Shown here one piece after another: positions 60,101 through 64,000 of a stretch of 64,000 bases of DNA (positions are counted from its first letter, which is position 1; each line of letters starts with the position of its first letter). The translations under genes were made by a program, and so were the position numbers. The stretch comes from Apostichopus japonicus (lineage: Eukaryota > Echinodermata > Holothuroidea > Aspidochirotida > Stichopodidae), in contig NC_092575.1 in assembly GCF_037975245.1 (NCBI RefSeq), positions 1,803,001-1,867,000 of the forward strand, written 5' to 3'. The notes beneath the pieces are model-generated. The model saw only the letters and a program-made list of their open reading frames with translations, was not told the DNA's origin and did not search any database.

Positions 60101-63100
60101 TTATTTATTACCTTAGGAATCCACGTATGGCATATTTATAAAGGAATGATACAATATGTAAAATAGGATAGATTCCAGAAGAAAAATTCTGTGAAATATT
60201 TGACGATCAGGTATGCATTACATTATACCAGTCCATAGTATATTATTCTACAAGAATTTTACAGAAAACCACTGAAATAGAAACAAATTTTGAAGTTTAA
60301 GTACCATAGAAAAGTTAAAATCTTCTGCATTTAAAAAAAAATATGACTAACCTGCCAGGTCACTACTTAAGTAACTAAACTATTAGGAACTTAGGATAGA
60401 GAAAAAATTTAACGTAGACGGTTTTGGTAACAGCTTCTTTTCGTTGCCATGGTTGCACATGACATCAGTAGCACTGCTAGCTTAAATAGGTGCAAGCTGT
60501 TATGCACCACTCCCCCCTTCCCCTCCCCCAAAATGTGTGTTCAAAGCAACGTTTTAAAATTAGTTTCTCAGCAAGTGGATGTGCCAAGTAATAACAGTGA
60601 CTGTTACCAATACAGTATATTCCATGAATCCCTTTGTTACTTCTCTGCAAACAAAGTTTTACCTAGATAACCCCCAGTTTGAAGGTGTCTGCTTGGGGAA
60701 TAGCTGCTTTCAAACTGGGAGTAATTTTATACACCACATTATCAGGGAATAATCTTAAGTGTTCAAAGTTTGTGCAGGAGTTTCAAAGGCTCCAAAATTT
60801 TTTTACACTTGTATAGCACTTTCCGATTTTTTTGACACAGGATAAATTTTTAACCCTGTTTCATTTCTTTTCCAGTGGTTGAAATCAGTCATAAGTCTGC
60901 AGTCCAGTATCGCCGTTCATCTGACCAAAAAGGACCTGTCCAAATCGGTGCCAGTGACGCAGAAGATCGTCAGCGCACCACAGCTTTTAAAATCAGAGAA
61001 GCCCAAAGAGATGCCGGTCACCAACTACTCGTCCAGTAAATTATCCCATGGGTTACCACCATCGATCAGTGAGGTCAATCATATACATAATTCCAAGCAC
61101 GAGAATCACGTCGGATTAGATCCTGTCAGGACTCATGAGACAGGCGAGTTTAAAGATAAAATCAGAGACGGGCTCAAGAAGGAACTGACCAACGGCCCCG
61201 AAGTTTTATCGAATGGACCGTCGGTTCCGGACAAGAACGAGGTCATGGACCATCACGGGGGCTCCACCAACAAGAAGACCAAGAGGGCTGACCAACTGAA
61301 AGACTTTATCTCGAGGAGTAACTCTGTGGACAAGTGTTTGGATGAAAGGCCCGCCAATCATGTTAAATTAGCTACAACCCAAAGTTTAAAAACTTCTGGC
61401 GTCTCGACAACACAGACTAGCGGGCATTTATCCCCCTCCTCTGTGAAAACGGTATCAACTAGTTCCTTGCAAAATTTACGGGTTACCACCATTATGGTTC
61501 CAGGGAGGTCGAGCAGCACGACCGCTAAGACCGCGTCGCTTCATGGCAGTAGCGGTAAGATAAAGCAAATTGTTTTCTTTGGCAATTCATGCCATTGTGC
61601 AGTGATTTCATTTTAAATTTGCATGGTAGGGTGATTTGGAAATATTCACTTGTAGCAGCATGCACTGTGTGCAATGTAACATACTAAATGTAATACTAAA
61701 TGTAACATACAAAAAAATTGTTGATATCTGCATTTAATTTCACAAGAGGTGTTAAATAAATACCTCATCAAAAAGTCTCTTGCTTGTCAGATTTAACCTT
61801 AACAATTTTCCTTTCTTTGACTTTTTCGAAAGAAGTTAAGACTTCTGAAATTATACAATTTGTAAATACATCTTCTGCATTGGTCGGTTGGTGTGATTGT
61901 GTGTGGGAAGGTGAAGAAGGGAGGGAAATTAATTAGAGAATAACTTTTGTGAAATTGTCTTTGTCATAACAGGTCCTGATAAACTGGTGTCCAGCAGTAA
62001 TTCAGCTCCCCTCTCGGACAAATTAACATCTATATCCTTGCGGACATCGCCCGCTCTCCTCAGTCTTAATAACACACTGCAGTCCTGTGTAGAAGGATCT
62101 GTAGGTAAGGGTGGATTTTGAGAAGGCTTTTAATTTCTAGAAAGCCTGTTTCTTTCCATAACCATATTCCATTTATCTCTCAAGATTCATTCAAGCTACA
62201 TGGATAATGTTCAGTAAAGATTATGTCAGGGAGTTCTCCTTTTTGCTACAACAGTGTAAGTTACTAGTTAACCTCAACTACAACAGTGTGTAAGTTAATA
62301 GTTAACCTCAACTACAACAGTGTGTAAGTTAATAGTTAACCTCAACTACAACAGTGTGTAAGTTACTGGTTAACCTCAACTACAACAGTGTGTAAGTTAC
62401 TAGTTAACCTCAACTACAACAGTGTAAGTTACTAGTTAACCTCAACTACAACAGTGTGTAAGTTAATAGTTAACCTTAACTACAACAGTGTGTAAGTTAA
62501 TAGTTAACCTCAACTACAACAGTGTGTAAGTTAATAGTTAACCTCAACTACAACAGTGTGTAAGTTAATAGTTAACCTCAACTACAACAGTGTGTAAGTT
62601 ACTAGTTAACCTCAACTACAACAGTGTAAGTTACTAGTTAACCTCAACTACAACAGTGTGTAAGTTACTGGTTCATGCAAGTTGTATGAGGATATTATAT
62701 TAAATGAAATATAATTATGTCTGTTAGTTAGTGGATTTGCTATTGTTGCCATTTATTAATTGCTGTTTAGAAATCATCTCTATATTAAAATCCTACGGAA
62801 TATGGGAATAATGAATTTTTGTAAGCTATCTTCTTTCCTTTCAAGCAGATGCTGAATTGAGTCATCTTGATGAGAAGTTAATCCAAGTTTTAGCCTGGCA
62901 AAGGCTTCAACAACTTCTGCCCTCAAAGGTACTACTTCTTTCTCTCTGAAAGTTAACCAATGAAATACTCTTTAATATTAACATAACTTTTAACATTTCT
63001 CCAGTTTACATCTTTCATTGGTTACAGGACATTTCCATGTTCTGTTAACTTTGTGACAAGACTTTTGCAAATTATTTTGATTGAATTTGCTACGTGGTGA

Positions 63101-63493
63101 AAAAACAATTAAATTTTCCCTGCAACTTTTGAAAATTTCATACATACATTGAAAGCAGCTTAAATGTAAAGGAATTAATTTATAACATTTCAAAGTAGTT
63201 TTTACTCTTTTAATTTAGTTCCTGTTATAGAAATAGATGCTAATCTCAATGGATAGGTCAACATAAAATGGACAAAAATGTTTGTAGTTTTTAAACATCC
63301 TCCCTCATCTCATTAATGCAGACACCGCCTGCAGCTACTACCAAAGATTCACCAAATAGTGACATCGACCAACCCTCTCCGGTGCCAACCAAGGACACGC
63401 CTACACCCATTTTGGGTGTGTTCTGCCCTCTTCCATCTAAGGACTGTTTGAAGTCTGTAAAGATGAGGAGGAAATATTTCAGTATTGGAAACA
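51141..63493 (+). CDS. PHF12: PHD finger protein 12 (Pf1), 3' end outside the window
   Basis: Exons: 51141-51191, 51880-52061, 54696-54768, 55567-55769, 56504-56703, 57559-57670, 58180-58312, 58952-59110, 59963-60088, 60876-61554, 61973-62104, 62849-62928, 63322-63493. Phases agree throughout, giving about 767 residues so far. The start [26 protein letters not shown] matches vertebrate PHF12. PHD1 (residues about 54-97, [17 protein letters not shown]) and PHD2 (about 269-314, [20 protein letters not shown]) are complete. Between them are NPKQFQLP and the basic patch RKRRKED, and later [19 protein letters not shown]. The last exon begins the FHA domain (VFCPLPSKD...KYFSIGN). PHF12 is a nuclear scaffold of the Sin3-HDAC corepressor, bridging it to MRG15. 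The 60876-61554 exon is Ser/Thr/Lys-rich and disordered. The start of exon 4 (55567) is the least certain boundary. Confidence 0.95.
52980..53330. repeat. Dispersed AGGTCA-rich repeat in a PHF12 intron
   Basis: Contains GGTCAACCAAGGTCAACAG and AGGTCAAAGGTCATTTGAGGTCAAA, together with repeated 'TGAAAACCTTG' words. It resembles the TGACCT-rich repeat at 6769-7235 in style. No coding content. Confidence 0.5.
54240..54425. repeat. Probable interspersed repeat, GC-rich
   Basis: A block much richer in GC than its surroundings (CTCCCGGGACCGCCATT, CCATCGGACGGACGAGAGCG). It has a look common to SINE-like repeats of marine invertebrates, but no A or B box is clear. It lies in the second PHF12 intron. 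Confidence 0.3.
57010..57400. repeat. GTGTGATCTCT simple repeat in a PHF12 intron
   Basis: Irregular units of 10-18 bp built from TGTGTGATCTCTC and TGTGTTCTCTG. The frame on the other strand reads as HTERSHTE repeats and is not a gene. Confidence 0.9.
62238..62672. repeat. Minisatellite, 12-13 units of 32-34 bp, in a PHF12 intron
   Basis: Units of the form TGTGTAAGTTA(A/C)TAGTTAAC, then CTCAACTACAACAG, nearly identical to each other, with some units two bases shorter. Each unit contains GTAAGTT, matching the 5' splice-site consensus, and a CAACAG word. Confidence 0.93.
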
Positions 63494-64000
63494 GTGAGTA
63501 TTTAATTGCGCTGGTTATTGAATTCACATTGTTTTTATTTTCGTTCCCGTTGGTATGAAATACGGTTATTCTGTTATCTGTAACAGGGTATAAAGGGTTG
63601 ATTAAACCATTTGCTTTTGAATTAAGCACTTGGAAAAATTTTTGAATGCATCATCTTGAAAGTGAAATTAATGGAAACAAAGTTAGTATTTGTAGAGTAA
63701 TATATCTTACTGCGCAAATACCAAAAATGTGTATCTACAGAGGAACGTGTGGATTTCTGATTTGAGCAATAGAAGTCTATAGAATCTTTAAATGTCAAGA
63801 CATGTAGTATAATAGCTGTATCAAATATCACTCTTTTGATCCCTTCCTGAAGGCAGAAGGAATCTATGCGATGGTAATGGTGTGTTGTGACACTTGCTCG
63901 TAAACGCTTGTAAACTTCAAAAGGATAATACTTCATATTTGGTGTGTAGGTTCCCCTTTGGTTGAACTGGTTTGGGATTGTTGTTGGTATTGGTCAAAGG
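63494..64000 (+). other. PHF12 intron, no exon seen
   Basis: Begins with the donor GTGAGT after the FHA-start exon. No continuation of the FHA domain was found before the window ends. Confidence 0.6.

Noticed and set aside
62238-62672. Regular direct repeats resembling a CRISPR array
   Set aside because: Units are contiguous with no variable spacers, lie in an animal gene intron and have no cas genes.

Overview
The window reads as animal nuclear DNA: AT-rich, with small exons bounded by GT-AG sites, long introns and many transposon relics. The gene set (mitochondrial selenoprotein thioredoxin reductase, PHF12, MTRFR, UNC119, a GT10 fucosyltransferase family), the SURL/Mag-type Ty3 fossil and the dispersed TGACCT-rich repeats suggest a marine invertebrate deuterostome. 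An echinoderm is my best guess, possibly a holothurian; the species cannot be fixed from sequence alone.

Layout. (1) 1-10.1 kb, minus strand: the first coding exon of an UNC119-like lipid-binding chaperone (2582-2786), then two exons of the mitochondrial ribosome-rescue factor MTRFR (4521-6620) carrying the GGQ motif. LINE 3' ends and a dispersed repeat lie between them. (2) 10.1-13.2 kb: a cluster of short hAT-type elements. Two are nested in a third, each with its own 8-bp target duplication, and one carries a 232-bp near-perfect palindrome. (3) 13.3-35.5 kb: a tandem fucosyltransferase array. Copy A (13601-14977) has an in-frame stop. Copy B (27437-28816) is intact. Copy C (31209-32555) has lost its first ATG frame but keeps a 448-aa reading frame. 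The copies share kilobases of nearly identical 3' flank, including a conserved 40-bp perfect palindrome. Between A and B lie a LINE remnant and a broken Ty3/gypsy fossil (23184 to about 26950). Unit A also holds a tRNA-derived SINE split by a hAT element that contains a Penelope-like 3' end. (4) 36.0-49.4 kb, minus strand: a complete 17-exon mitochondrial thioredoxin reductase (TXNRD2-like, 526 aa) ending Gly-Cys-Sec-Gly. I assembled it exon by exon with consistent phases; it includes a 20-nt microexon. (5) 51.1 kb to the end, plus strand: PHF12 (Pf1), 13 exons seen, running out of the window at the start of its FHA domain. TXNRD2 and PHF12 are head to head, 1.7 kb apart.

Functional picture. 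The single-copy genes are housekeeping: mitochondrial redox, mitochondrial translation rescue, lipid-protein trafficking and Sin3/HDAC chromatin repression. They do not form a pathway together. The dynamic part is the fucosyltransferase array, whose three copies are at three different stages of functional state. I found no CRISPR, operon or prokaryotic system.
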